A stretch of 43,650 nucleotides of DNA from Candidatus Thermokryptus mobilis. Its GTDB lineage: Bacteria; Bacteroidota; Ignavibacteria; Kryptoniales; Kryptoniaceae. Made by a program: the position numbers and the translations under genes. The stretch is taken from positions 1-43,650 of the forward strand of contig NZ_FAOO01000016.1 in assembly GCF_900070205.1 (NCBI RefSeq). Reading direction: 5' to 3'. Positions 1-10,000 of this stretch are shown piece after piece. Under the pieces are notes generated by a model. The model did not search any database. It was not told the DNA's origin and worked only from the letters and a program-made list of their open reading frames with translations. Numbering within the stretch: position 1 is the first letter of the stretch; each line of letters starts with the position of its first letter.

Positions 1-50
1 TAACTGGAATTAAATTAAAATTTGAAATGACAAGCATCAAAAATAAGTAG
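1..50 (+). CDS. 3' end of an XRE-type HTH regulator (cut by window edge)
   Basis: Entering in the frame whose first complete codon is ACT at position 3, the plus strand reads LTGIKLKFEMTSIKNK and stops at TAG 48-50. The LTGIKL stretch is identical to the end of the small XRE regulator at 10391-10591, and positions 1-19 match 10548-10566 base for base, after which the two tails diverge. I infer a paralogous small DNA-binding protein whose HTH lies left of the window. Its tail overlaps the end of the degraded minus-strand gene next door by 14 bases. Whether the missing part is intact cannot be seen. Confidence 0.6.
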   Translation, partial: TGIKLKFEMTSIKNK

Positions 51-543
51 ATTCATTCAAGTAATTCATAACTTTCTTATAGAAAATTTTCAAAATTTTA
101 TAATTGGCAATAGGCGATGCATAAATAATCCTGCCATTGTTGATAAAAACACACAAACCATACTCCAAACTGCACTTCACATTTCTCACATAATTGAAAA
201 AATCTAATAATAAACCACGCTCTTGGAAAAACTAATTAAGATTAAGCTCTCTCTTTCCAAAATCAAATAAACATTAACCCCAAACAATTTTAAACTATCT
301 CGGTAGTTGTTAATCAAATCACTAACGGCTAAAATAACGCAAGATTCACAAATTTTTGAAGGTACAATAAATATGATCCCCTCTTTAGACATACCATTTA
401 CTCGGAGTCCTTCAATTGAATCAGCACAAGTAACACAAACCATATTTCCGCTCTTTTTTAACTTAATAGCCAAAATAAAATTTGAACAAAAACATTAAAA
501 TTAAAGCGAAACCTAACACTAAGATTGTCCGCCTTTCAATCAT
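37..543 (-). pseudogene. Remnant of a membrane-anchored, thioredoxin-like CxxC protein
   Basis: From ATG 543 the minus strand reads MIERRTILVLGFALILMFLF, a basic N-terminus plus one membrane segment, then stops at 463. An overlapping frame continues with a CVTC motif and a strand-like run leading into KICESC, then stops at 204. A third frame carries on with LLLDFFNYVRNVKCSLEYG and NNGRIIYAS to a stop at 37-39. Joined, the pieces give one protein of about 165 residues: anchor, a thioredoxin-like beginning with CxxC, and a C-terminal strand pair. At least two frame changes and one in-frame stop are needed, so I call it broken. The family is not recognised with certainty; the thioredoxin comparison is inference from CxxC placement and predicted strands. 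Confidence 0.5.
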
Positions 544-907
544 AACTAGTATTGATAGATCTGGATAAAGCTGGATGGCGAAAAATTTAACCTCTTCAGG
601 ATCAAATACCACATCAAAAACACTTCTATCAAATGTGAAACATTTTAAAAAATTCCCATCATAATCGTAAACATACATATATTTATACTCACATAACCCC
701 AAATCGCTTTCTCAATATCAACCGCCATAACTGGGGAACCATTACTTGTTGCGACATTGTATAGTAAAATCAAATATTTACCTAAACATAAACGGAACCC
801 GAATCCTCACAACAACTCCCACCAACTAAAGCAAACACAGGCTCAATGAATAAACTTGAAACAAAAGAAAAGCAAGACAAAACTAAAAGCCAAATAAAGC
901 TCTTCAT
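544..907 (-). pseudogene. Remnant of a secreted beta-propeller-like protein
   Basis: A well-formed start (GGAGGT at 912-917, 4 nt, ATG at 907) opens a 41-residue frame with a signal peptide (MKSFIWLLVLSCFSFVSS) and then CCEDSGSVYV, stopping at 782. Further on, another frame (about 700-545) reads YMYVYDYDGNFLKCF and then DVVFDPEEVKFFAIQLYPDLS, which resembles the last blade of 6-bladed propellers such as the gene at 5964-6989. The stretch between holds open fragments in several frames. The distance is far too short for a whole propeller, so this is probably an internally deleted, frameshifted gene. Alternatively the 41-residue product is a real short secreted peptide. Confidence 0.45.
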
Positions 908-1270
908 AGTTACCTCCATAATTTAATTTTTCTTCTCTCACACAGTTATTAAGTTCACGCTTGAACTCCATCGGTGAAATCTTCAACCTGCGTTTAAAAG
1001 CCCCTCTAAATGTCCTTGCCTGCCGATAACCACACTTTTTAAATACATCCTTCACCTTAACCCCACTTGCAATTAAATCTATAACTCTATCAATCCGATA
1101 TGTCTCAATCAATTTATGGGGAGTTACACATAATTTTCATAAATAAAATCAAAAAGATTGGAAAAGGAAACATTCAAACATCGTGAAAGAGTATAAACAC
1201 TAAAATTTTGATCGGTGAAATTTTTCTCAATTACTTTCTCAAATGATCCACGACTAATTCGCATAATCAT
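843..1270 (-). pseudogene. Stand-alone AraC-type HTH protein, frameshifted
   Basis: From ATG 1264 (or 1270) the minus strand encodes MRISRGSFEKVIEKNF and reaches FDFIYENYV, then hits TAA at 1124-1126. Two bases out of phase the family sequence resumes with TPHKLIETYRIDRVIDL, then GVKVKDVFKKCGYRQARTF and RGAFKRRLKISPMEFKREL. This is the classic AraC second helix-turn-helix, with the CGY and AFKR-xSPxEF signatures. Removing one GT from the GTGT before the stop would restore a protein of about 110 residues with both HTH motifs and no effector domain. It begins 14 bases after the adaptor gene ends, so it may once have been the last gene of the efflux operon. The extended 3' part overlaps the next remnant's start. 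A sequencing error is the alternative. Confidence 0.65.
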
Positions 1271-1284
1271 CCCCAATTTTATTC

Positions 1285-2541
1285 TCACCTTGAAACCTTA
1301 ACCCTTGAATCATGTGCCAAATTGTAATTCCCCTCAACTATAATCGTATCCCCGGGATTTATACCGCTTTTTATTTCGTAAAATTGTTCATTTTCACGAC
1401 CGAGCTCAACATAAAACCATTTTGAAAGACCATTATCTTCATCCACACCTTGATATACAAATACAACTGGACGATTATCTCTCATCACGACTGCTTTTTT
1501 AGGGACAAGTAAAACATCTCTGTAGATATCTCCCTGAATCCTCACATTTGCAAACATCCCCGGTTTTATCTTTTCCCCGATGTTCTCAATAAGGACGACA
1601 ACTTTGCCAACCCTTCTTTCAACATCAATATATGGATTCACTTCAACAACCCTCCCTCTGAAAATTTCCCCTGGATAAGCCACAAGTTCAACCTCGGCGA
1701 TATTACCGGTTTTAATTTTCGCCAATTGTGTTTCAGTAACCTCTACGACTATCTTCACAAAAGATATATCAATAAGTTTCATACACTTCTGCCCAGGGCT
1801 AACATAACTTCCGACATTTATATCGCAGTCAGCTATATAACCAGAAAATGGCGCCTTTATTTGAGTATATTCAAGATTTAACTTCGCCCTTTCATACTCA
1901 ATCAAAGCTCTATTCAAACCACTTTTATTCGCTATGACATCTTCACGATTAACATCGCTATAAACGAGCAATGCTTCATAATCCCTTTTAACCCTTTCAA
2001 AATCACCCTCGCCAACAAGTCCCATTTCATATTTCTTTTTCATCTCCTCATAAACTTTCTTCAAACTGTCAATTTCCTTCTTAAACCTCCCCACATCAGC
2101 TCCGCCTGGGACGGAACCAAACTTCATCAAGTTATATTCCACCCTTGCGTCAAGGAGATTATATTCTGCCTGTTTCAGGGCTATTTTATACTCCGTATCG
2201 TCAATTTTGAAGATCAAATCATCTTTGTTTATAAATTTTCCGTTATGGACATTTAAAAGCACAACTTGTCCGCCAACCCGTGATATTATATCAACTTCTT
2301 GTATCGGTTTCGCCACACCGCTCGTGTTAACCCACTGTATCAAATCCCCTTTTCTCGCAACATCAACTTTAACAGGGAAAAATATCTCGCCTGGCTCTAC
2401 ATTTTGAATTGTCACATTCGTTTCCTCTCCACCGCCCCAAAAAATTATCCCAGCAATTAAAAAAAGCAAAAAGATACCGGATAAAATGAACATCAAAATC
2501 TTTAACCAGGGCTTTCTCTTTGTTGTGTTTTCACTGGGCAT
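1285..2541 (-). CDS. RND efflux periplasmic adaptor (membrane fusion protein)
   Basis: The 418-aa protein bridges an inner-membrane RND pump to an outer-membrane channel. It has a single N-terminal membrane anchor (about residues 13-35) instead of a lipobox. A lipoyl half follows (GGQVVLLNVHNGKF, about 90-105), then a charged coiled-coil hairpin (about 140-215, rich in K and E), the second lipoyl half (APFSGYIADCDINVGSYVSPG) and the beta-barrel and membrane-proximal domains (KPGMFANVRI, LLVPKKAV). The order and length fit HlyD/AcrA-type adaptors. It starts 14 bases after the RND gene ends, so it is the last gene of this operon. It is the only complete adaptor for the two pumps in the window. 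No clear ribosome site precedes it. Substrate unknown. Confidence 0.92.
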   Translation of the reverse strand: MPSENTTKRKPWLKILMFILSGIFLLFLIAGIIFWGGGEETNVTIQNVEPGEIFFPVKVDVARKGDLIQWVNTSGVAKPIQEVDIISRVGGQVVLLNVHNGKFINKDDLIFKIDDTEYKIALKQAEYNLLDARVEYNLMKFGSVPGGADVGRFKKEIDSLKKVYEEMKKKYEMGLVGEGDFERVKRDYEALLVYSDVNREDVIANKSGLNRALIEYERAKLNLEYTQIKAPFSGYIADCDINVGSYVSPGQKCMKLIDISFVKIVVEVTETQLAKIKTGNIAEVELVAYPGEIFRGRVVEVNPYIDVERRVGKVVVLIENIGEKIKPGMFANVRIQGDIYRDVLLVPKKAVVMRDNRPVVFVYQGVDEDNGLSKWFYVELGRENEQFYEIKSGINPGDTIIVEGNYNLAHDSRVKVSR

Positions 2542-2555
2542 TTCACATTGAAATT

Positions 2556-5500
2556 TTATTTTGCAATTATTTTATAAAGAGATGGAACAAACAGCAAAAC
2601 GATGAACATTGAAAAGAGAAGCCCACCCGAAACAGCCACAGAAAAAGGATACCAAAGCGAATAAACATTCTTTGTGAATATAAAAGGAACGAAACCAGCT
2701 ATCGTGGTCAAATTCGTTATTAAAATTGGTCTAACCCTCTGCATGGACGCTTGAGCAATAACTTCATCATAACTCGGCTCATTAGTTTTAACATTTTTGC
2801 TTTCCACCGCTTTTGAAATTTTATCAACAAGAATTATCCCGTTGTTAACCGAAAGCCCTATCAAAAGAATAAGACCAGCATATCCACCCCTACCGAAATT
2901 GACATCAAAGATGTAAAAGACAAGGAATAAACCTATCAAAGACATCGGAACGGAAAGAATTATGACGAACGGTTTTCGCAGCGATTCATATAAAGATGCT
3001 GTTACCATAAAGACAAGCGAAACAGAAACAAAGGCGATTAAAATTAACGGTATCCTCTCTTTCTCCCCGATGATGAAGAAATAATCCGGTCTTTTAATTT
3101 CATAACCTGGCGGGACTTTTACGCTCTTTATCACAGCATCCGTAAATTTATAGCCGTAATGATACGGACCCCTGAAATTAAAAGTTATATATCTTGTGTA
3201 TTGCTGATTCTCGCGCCTTATCTCAGGCATAGTTGGAACAAGTTCAATCCTCAGAACATCGGAAAGCTTGACGCTTTTCCCTTTGACCACTAAACTTGCC
3301 TCAAGGAGCTCCCTCACATCAACATCTTTTAAGTTTCTTCCCGACCCAGAAATTGCGATTTTTAATTTCACATCTTCATTTTGAAGTCGCAAATTTAAAT
3401 TCTCAACCGAAACCCTCAATTTGCCAGCAATGAAATAAATCAAATCACTAACATCAACTCCATATCTACTCACTTTTTCCCTGTCAATATATGCAACAAC
3501 TTCATATTCCTTCGCTTTCCAAGGCAACCTATCAAGTTCAATGTCGGCAACCCTTGGGTTTTGAGATAAAATTTCACTGATGTTTTGCGCAATTTGCTTC
3601 ACCACATCGTAATTATATCCGAGAATTTGAATTGTAAAACTCGGTGCGATGTCTCCGCCGGAGAAAAATCCAGGACCAAATCCATAAACAGATGTCGTAA
3701 AACCGCTTGTTTGAGCACATATTGAGATTAAATTTTCCTTGATTATATACGGGACGGATGTCATAGCAACTTTATCATCAAATTCAACCCTTATTGTGGC
3801 AAATCTATCAGTTATCCTTGAAGTGAATTTCCTGATCAAGCCAAGATTTCTCAAGAGATTATCTTCAATTTTTCTAACAAGTTCATCAACCCTTGATATC
3901 TCAGTTCCCTGCGGAGCCCAGATGTTCACAACTATATACGTTTCCCCACCCCATTTCCAAAGCTCCCCCTTGTAGACATACTTGAAAAATAGATGCGAAA
4001 CTCCACCAAGCCCATGGTCAACATAGGGCTTTATCTTTGAATAAAGATCGCTACCGAAAATTTCATTGTAAAGTTTAACAAACCCAGCGATTGAAACCTT
4101 TTTATCAAATACCCTTAAACTTAAATTTTCCTTTTTAACCTCAATCTTCTCGGGCAATAACCATATCGGAAAACCAAACAACCATATTAAAATAATAACT
4201 ATGAGTCGCCGATGCCTGATATTCCAAAGCAAAATCTTCCTATACACATTTAAAATCACATCAAAAAACTTAACCTTCCCCTTAAACCCGCTCTTTATCA
4301 AAATTTTCTGTGAAATGATGGGAATGAATGTTAAAGAGACGAAAAGTGAAAAAAGAATCACAAACCCAGCAGTCAATGAAAAATGAATGAAGTATGGCTT
4401 TAAATTTTCCGGCAAAAGAAACACTGGGACAAGCGCACCAACTGTTGTCAAAGAGGCAGAAATAACAGGCAGTTTCATCTCTTGAACGGATTCAAAAATC
4501 AAATCAAAATCAAGCTTGCCCATCTCCTCAAAACGCCTTTGAATGTTCTCAAACACAACCACACTGTTATCAATCACTATCCCAAACGACAAAGCGATCG
4601 CAGATAAACTCATTATATTTAAACCAATACCACTTGCGTATAAAAATACAATAGCACCAGCAATAGAAAATACAACCGACAGGAAAATCACGAAAGATGA
4701 AACAACATTTCTTAAAAATAGGACAAGTATCAACACTATAAACAAAGCCGAAATCAATGCCTTGTTTCCCAATTCGCTTATCTCCGCCCTTATATCTTTG
4801 CTCCTGTCATATATCTTATCAATTTCAACTTTAACACCATAACGAGATTTCGCGATCTCCTTTAAATTATCAATCAACTCATCAACCTGTCGGGCAACCT
4901 TTAACATATTTATACCCGGCTCCTTATCAATCTCAATTGTAAGCGTCGGTTTACCATTTATCCTCGCAAAACTTCTTTGCTCAGCTATCGTATCAACCAC
5001 AACTGCTAATTCAGAAAGCTTCAAATATCTACCCTCACCAACTCCGACTTTCATTTCCTTTACATCATCAACACTGTTAAAATAATCGCCCGAATAAACG
5101 AAATGCCTGACATTGTTCACATCGGCATACCCAACCAATTTAAAAATCTGATTTTCATTAAGCGCACGGATTAATTCAACCATGTTCAATCTGTAACTTT
5201 TAACCTTGTTCTCATCTACAAGAATCAAAATCTCCCTTTTAACCTCGCCTATCGTTCTGACATTAGCTACGCCTTTTATCCCCAGAAGAGCCGGTTTTAT
5301 CGTTTCATCTATTATCTTCTGAATTTTGTAAATATCAGCATCCGCATAAACACTGAAACTCATAAACCCCTGAAGTTCTTGAAATTCCTGCGGGACAAAC
5401 TTTTGAATCTGAGGATAACTTACCCCTTGCGGGAGTGTTTTGTATACAGTTGAAATTTTCTCCGAAAGCTCAAGCCGTGCGAGGTCAATATCCACACCCT

Positions 5501-5783
5501 TTTGAAACTCAACTTCAACCCAAGATGTCCCCTCCCTCGTCCAAGATGAAACCTTCTTTACACCTGTTACCGTCGTCGCTACCTCCTCAATCCTCATCGT
5601 AACAAACCTCTCTATAATTTCTGGAGATGCCCCATACCACTGCGTCACGACATTTAACCGCGGAAAATCAACATCAGGGGTTATCTCAATAGGAAGGCGT
5701 GTCAAAGAAAATATCATCAAAACGAGAACGGCAAAATAGAACATCAAAACAGTAACCGGTCTTCTCAAAATCCTCTCAAGCAT
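2556..5783 (-). CDS. RND multidrug-type efflux pump, first of two in window order
   Basis: An inner-membrane proton-driven exporter of about 1075 residues, typical for AcrB-like RND proteins: membrane helix 1 (RRPVTVLMFYFAVLVLMIF), porter loop, helices 2-6, second loop, helices 7-12. The helix-4 signature is GIVIDNSVVVFENI, so the AcrB Asp-Asp pair is Asp-Asn here. The helix-10 region reads GLSVNNGIILVDK, with Asn where AcrB has its relay Lys. I place the start at ATG 5783, not the GTG at 5792, because AGGTGA lies 5 nt upstream of the ATG, the same layout as recN. Its ribosome site overlaps the stop of the 53-aa lipoprotein gene, so the two are probably translationally coupled. The adaptor follows 14 bases downstream. 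Confidence 0.93.
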   Translation of the reverse strand: MLERILRRPVTVLMFYFAVLVLMIFSLTRLPIEITPDVDFPRLNVVTQWYGASPEIIERFVTMRIEEVATTVTGVKKVSSWTREGTSWVEVEFQKGVDIDLARLELSEKISTVYKTLPQGVSYPQIQKFVPQEFQELQGFMSFSVYADADIYKIQKIIDETIKPALLGIKGVANVRTIGEVKREILILVDENKVKSYRLNMVELIRALNENQIFKLVGYADVNNVRHFVYSGDYFNSVDDVKEMKVGVGEGRYLKLSELAVVVDTIAEQRSFARINGKPTLTIEIDKEPGINMLKVARQVDELIDNLKEIAKSRYGVKVEIDKIYDRSKDIRAEISELGNKALISALFIVLILVLFLRNVVSSFVIFLSVVFSIAGAIVFLYASGIGLNIMSLSAIALSFGIVIDNSVVVFENIQRRFEEMGKLDFDLIFESVQEMKLPVISASLTTVGALVPVFLLPENLKPYFIHFSLTAGFVILFSLFVSLTFIPIISQKILIKSGFKGKVKFFDVILNVYRKILLWNIRHRRLIVIILIWLFGFPIWLLPEKIEVKKENLSLRVFDKKVSIAGFVKLYNEIFGSDLYSKIKPYVDHGLGGVSHLFFKYVYKGELWKWGGETYIVVNIWAPQGTEISRVDELVRKIEDNLLRNLGLIRKFTSRITDRFATIRVEFDDKVAMTSVPYIIKENLISICAQTSGFTTSVYGFGPGFFSGGDIAPSFTIQILGYNYDVVKQIAQNISEILSQNPRVADIELDRLPWKAKEYEVVAYIDREKVSRYGVDVSDLIYFIAGKLRVSVENLNLRLQNEDVKLKIAISGSGRNLKDVDVRELLEASLVVKGKSVKLSDVLRIELVPTMPEIRRENQQYTRYITFNFRGPYHYGYKFTDAVIKSVKVPPGYEIKRPDYFFIIGEKERIPLILIAFVSVSLVFMVTASLYESLRKPFVIILSVPMSLIGLFLVFYIFDVNFGRGGYAGLILLIGLSVNNGIILVDKISKAVESKNVKTNEPSYDEVIAQASMQRVRPILITNLTTIAGFVPFIFTKNVYSLWYPFSVAVSGGLLFSMFIVLLFVPSLYKIIAK

Positions 5784-5788
5784 CTCAA

Positions 5789-5950
5789 TCACCTAAATGT
5801 CACTTTCTTGGACAAATCCCCAACCTTCAATGCTGGAATAGAACCAACTTCCATCTCAGCTACTTTTCTTCTCTCCCCACAACCAATGACAAGAAGAAAA
5901 ACTAACAAACATAATTCAAAGCTTTCAACGAAAAATTTTTCTCGCCACAT
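5789..5950 (-). CDS. 53-aa lipoprotein resembling an RND adaptor N-terminus
   Basis: From ATG 5950 (AGG 6 nt upstream) the frame encodes a hydrophobic signal ending in the lipobox LLVIGC, then GERRKVAEMEVGSIPALKVG and DLSKKVTFR before a stop. The mature part is only about 30 residues. Its shape (Cys, charged linker, IPALKVGDLSKKVTF) matches the first strand of membrane-fusion adaptors; the complete adaptor at 1285-2541 has FPVKVDVARKGDLIQWV at the equivalent point. I infer either an adaptor gene truncated after its first beta-strand or a tiny accessory lipoprotein. An upstream TTG at 5974 would overlap the propeller gene and has no ribosome site. It is followed directly by the RND start. Confidence 0.6.
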   Translation of the reverse strand: MWREKFFVESFELCLLVFLLVIGCGERRKVAEMEVGSIPALKVGDLSKKVTFR

Positions 5951-5963
5951 AACCGACCTATTT

Positions 5964-6989
5964 TTATTTTTCAATTACCCTATATTTCACAACCGATTGG
6001 ACATCAAGCTCGTCCTTTTTTACAGCGTAAACATAATCCCCAGAGCATAACTTTAATGAAACATTATCATGGATGTCAAATTGACTTATCTTGCTCCCTT
6101 TATCATCAAAAACCATACAGATATAATCATAATCATCTTTGCCAATATCCCTCACAATCCAAAACCTTCCTTTTGAATCAACTATAAAATCCCCTATCAC
6201 AGGTAGAAATTTTGGGACTGGAGTTAACGACTTGTTAAGTTTTAGATATCTATTTTCATCCCCCCTGAAAAGTTTGAGCCATTTCTTCTTCGTTATTTTG
6301 ATTTTATCAACCTCATAACTAAATAAATTTTTCTGTTCCCCATCAAAACCCAGAGAATTAATCCCAAGAACACTACTGTTAGCAAAGTAAATGTTGCCCT
6401 TTGAATCAGACCTCCAAATTGTCTTCTCACCAAAAGGAATTCCTCCAATGAGCGAGAATGACCTGCCTTCTCCGAAAACCAAAACTTGCGGTGCCAGAAC
6501 TTTCAATAATGGATTTTGACCTGTTTGACCATTTCTATCAACTTGAAATAAATACATATATTTTGGCTTCATATAATCCACCGTGGTGTAGTATTCACGA
6601 TATGTAAGTAGGAAATCTCCATTCTTTTGCAAGAAGAAAGGTATGGCATAAACAGTGTCGTTTTCCCCAATTATTATTCCGTTCAACATTTTAAACTCCC
6701 CAGGACCTTCTCCCGCTTTTCCTATTTTCCCAAGGAATTTCCCATCTCCATCATATAAATGAATTGTGTTGTTCATTCCATCGCAAATATAAATTCTACC
6801 GCGACTATCTACCTGTATATCCGCGATATACCCGAACTCATCGCTTGAAATTTCAATTTCCTGTTTTAACTCCATCCTTTTCTGCCCAACTTCTATACCC
6901 AGGTCTCGCTTGCTCAAAACTTTATAAACCAAAAAAACAGCAAAAACAAAGACAACAATCGCAACAGAAATAAGAATTTTTTTCCTCAT
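5964..6989 (-). CDS. Membrane-anchored 6-bladed beta-propeller protein
   Basis: The 341-aa protein has a short basic N-terminus, one hydrophobic anchor (about residues 5-22) and an extracytoplasmic propeller. Blade signatures are visible as ADIQVDSRGRIYICD (blade 1), GKAGEGPGEFKMLNG, SDSKGNIYFANSS and GDFIVDSKGRFWIVRD. This is the NHL-like 6-bladed propeller type common in Bacteroidota. The start has a good site (AGAGGA, 5 nt, ATG), 21 bases after the upstream RND gene. It sits between two RND genes with tight spacing, so it is co-expressed with the pumps. I infer a periplasmic or surface sensor or scaffold role, but no ligand can be read from the sequence. A related propeller tail appears in the decayed region near 545-700. 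Confidence 0.8.
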   Translation of the reverse strand: MRKKILISVAIVVFVFAVFLVYKVLSKRDLGIEVGQKRMELKQEIEISSDEFGYIADIQVDSRGRIYICDGMNNTIHLYDGDGKFLGKIGKAGEGPGEFKMLNGIIIGENDTVYAIPFFLQKNGDFLLTYREYYTTVDYMKPKYMYLFQVDRNGQTGQNPLLKVLAPQVLVFGEGRSFSLIGGIPFGEKTIWRSDSKGNIYFANSSVLGINSLGFDGEQKNLFSYEVDKIKITKKKWLKLFRGDENRYLKLNKSLTPVPKFLPVIGDFIVDSKGRFWIVRDIGKDDYDYICMVFDDKGSKISQFDIHDNVSLKLCSGDYVYAVKKDELDVQSVVKYRVIEK

Positions 6990-7010
6990 TTTAATCCTCT
7001 GGTATTTATT

Positions 7011-10000
7011 TTATCTTCCTTTCAATGAAAACTTATCAAAGTAAGAGTAAACCACTGGGATGACAAAAAGAGTGAAAAGCGTTGAGGCGATCAATCCGCC
7101 AATCACAGGATAACTTATCGCAACAGCGAGCTCAAGTCCCTTTCCAAACCCAACGACGAGAGGAATTATTCCAAGTATAGTTGTCAGCGTCGTCATCACT
7201 ATCGGTCTGAACCTCTTTGTCATACCGTCAAGTATCGCATCTTCAAGATTCATCCCGCTTCTTCTATTTGATATCATAAGGTCAACTGCTATGACCGCAT
7301 CATTATCAATTGCACCAAGCATTATAACAAGCCCAACAATTGACATAACATTATAACTTTGACCGGCAAGATACATTGTAATGAAAGCCCCAACAAGTGC
7401 AAGGGGACTTGTGATTAAAATGACAAGCGGATAAACGATTGATTCATACTCCGATGCAAGTATCATATAAACCAGAAAAATTGAAAGCAAAATTATTATC
7501 AAAAGCCCACGATATGACTCGTAAATTTCTTCTATCTTGCCACCGAGCTTAACAGAAAAACTCGGATGCGACTTTTCAACATCGTTTAAAATTTTCCCAA
7601 TTTCACCACTCAAATTTAGAATGTTTTTCCCGCTTGCACTTGCAAGGACGACAACAGCCCTGTTTCCATTTTCACGATAAATTTCGCTTAAGCCCCTCTC
7701 CCTTCCAACCTTAACAATTGAACGGACGGGAATTGAAGCAACATAATTTCCTCTGTCCATCTTCAAACTGTAATTCAAAAGGGAAATTAAAACATCCTCA
7801 TTATCCGACTTGTTTGCGATCACCCGTATCGGTATCCTATCACTAAATGTATTAAAATAAGTCGCGACCTTCCCCTTGAGATAACTTTCTATTTCAGATA
7901 GTATCTGCGAATTGTTAAACCCATATTTTGCAATTTCATCTTTGTCAACCAAAATTTTTATCTGCGGATTTCCCGGCTCAGGTATGATTCTAACATCTGA
8001 AACACCACCTATATTTTTAATTTTTTCGGCTACCTTTCTCGCCACTAAAATCGCTGAATCCAAAGAAGCCACGCCGACCTGCTTACTCACGATTTTAATC
8101 GCTATATCACTTTCGGCGCTTTGAAGGATTCTCTCAAATGTAGTCGTTCTTCTCTGGAAAACAACTTCAGCACCGATCGCCTCAAACTTTTTAAACAATC
8201 CGCTTCCAATCATGTCCTGACGAACCTTTTTCATCACATAATCAACGCTGAACTCCGGCTTAACCTTAACATAAATTTTTGCTTTATTTAAACTTGCAAA
8301 CAAAATGCTAAAATAATCCTCTTGCGATGATATCCCGATGTCAGACACAACAGCTGAAACCTCTTTCATATTTAACAATTGTTTCTCAATCATTTCAACA
8401 GCACTTGACACCGCTTCAAGCGTTGAGCCGTAAGGCATGTTCACTTCAACTGTAAACCTACTTTGGTCAATGTCTGGTGCTTGTTCCGCCCTTATCAAAA
8501 GAGCAACACCAAGCGAAATCAATATCAAAAGAACCGTAGCTAAAATAATAACACTTCTATTTCTAAGCGACCACTTCAAAAAGGCAATGTATGAATCCAT
8601 CAACCCGGTGTAAAATCTCTTAAAAAATGTTAGTTTAACGGATTTGTTTATGTCTTCCTCTTTCAATCTTGATAAAATTCCTGGGACAAGCATCACTGCA
8701 ACGAGAAGTGACGAAAGAAGCGAAAATGTCATCGTCAATCCCATATCAAGAAAAAGTTTCTGTGCAACACCCTTTACAAGGACAACGGGCAAGAAGATCG
8801 CAACATTTGTAAATGTCGCAGCTGAAACCGCAAGGTTTATCTCCTTAGCTCCCTTTAAAACTGCTTCTCTAACGCTTAAACCCCTCTCCCTCAACCTCGT
8901 GAAATTCTCAACTATTATCACCGCATTATCACCGATCATACCAATTCCAAGCGCAAGCCCAGTCAGCGAAATTATATTGAAATTTATACCAGAAAGATAC
9001 ATCATCACAACAGTGGCAAGAATTGAGAACGGTGTTGCTATACCGATGATCAGCGGATATCTGAAATCACGAAGAAAAATGAAAAGGGATAAAAAAGCAA
9101 ATAAAGCGCCCCAAAATATCGCCTGCTCAATATCCGAAATTGACTTCCTTATAAACTCCGCTTGATCAAAAATAATTTCAATTTTAACATCGGGATAATC
9201 CCTCGCCAATTCATCAACTACATCCCTAACCTTTCTGCTTACATTTATTGAATTAGCCCCTGCTTCCTTCTTGACAAAAATTAAAATCGCCTCACTTCCA
9301 TTTAAACGCGTAAGCCCTTGCCTTTCTACAAAATCAAATCTAACCCCAGCTATATCTGACAAACGAACACCCTTATCCCATCCAGTTTTGATGATGACAT
9401 TTTCTATATCTTTCAAATCTCTGAATTCTGAAGCGACTCTAAAAGGATACCTGAAAACGCCCTGCTTAATTGTTCCCCCAACCAAACTCAAATTTGAACT
9501 TTTCAAAGCATTTGAGATATCTTCAAGTGTGAGATTGAACGACCTCATTTTAGAAATATCAACGAGGATATGCACCTCTCTATCATACCCACCAGCCACA
9601 ACCGCCTGTGAAACACCCTCAATCTGTTCAAGGCGCCTTTTAACAAGCGCTTGGGCAAATTCCTTTAAGCTTGCTATGTCCCCTTTTCCCATAACTCCAT
9701 ATGTATAAGTCAAAGCAATCGTCATTATGGATTCAGAAGAAGGATCAATTTTAACTATCGTCGGTCTTTGTGCATCTTCCGGAAGCGAACCCCGTATAGC
9801 GTCAAGTTTCTCCCTGACCTCAAGCATAGCGTAATCTATATCAGTCCCCCAATAAAATTGCAATCGCACAAGCGATAAACCCTCTCGCGAGATTGAAATT
9901 ACCCTTTTTACACCTTTGACCGTGTTAAGTATTGACTCAATGGGTTCACTTATCTGTCTCTCAACTTCCTCCGGCGAAGCACCAACATAAATCGTCTGAA

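Noticed and set aside
307-498. Plus-strand open frame opposite the CxxC remnant
   Set aside because: Low-quality composition, no ribosome site, and it is the reverse of a frame with recognisable motifs.
8644-9165. 173-codon plus-strand frame inside the RND gene
   Set aside because: It is the antisense shadow of the conserved helix and porter region; no start signal and no recognisable protein.
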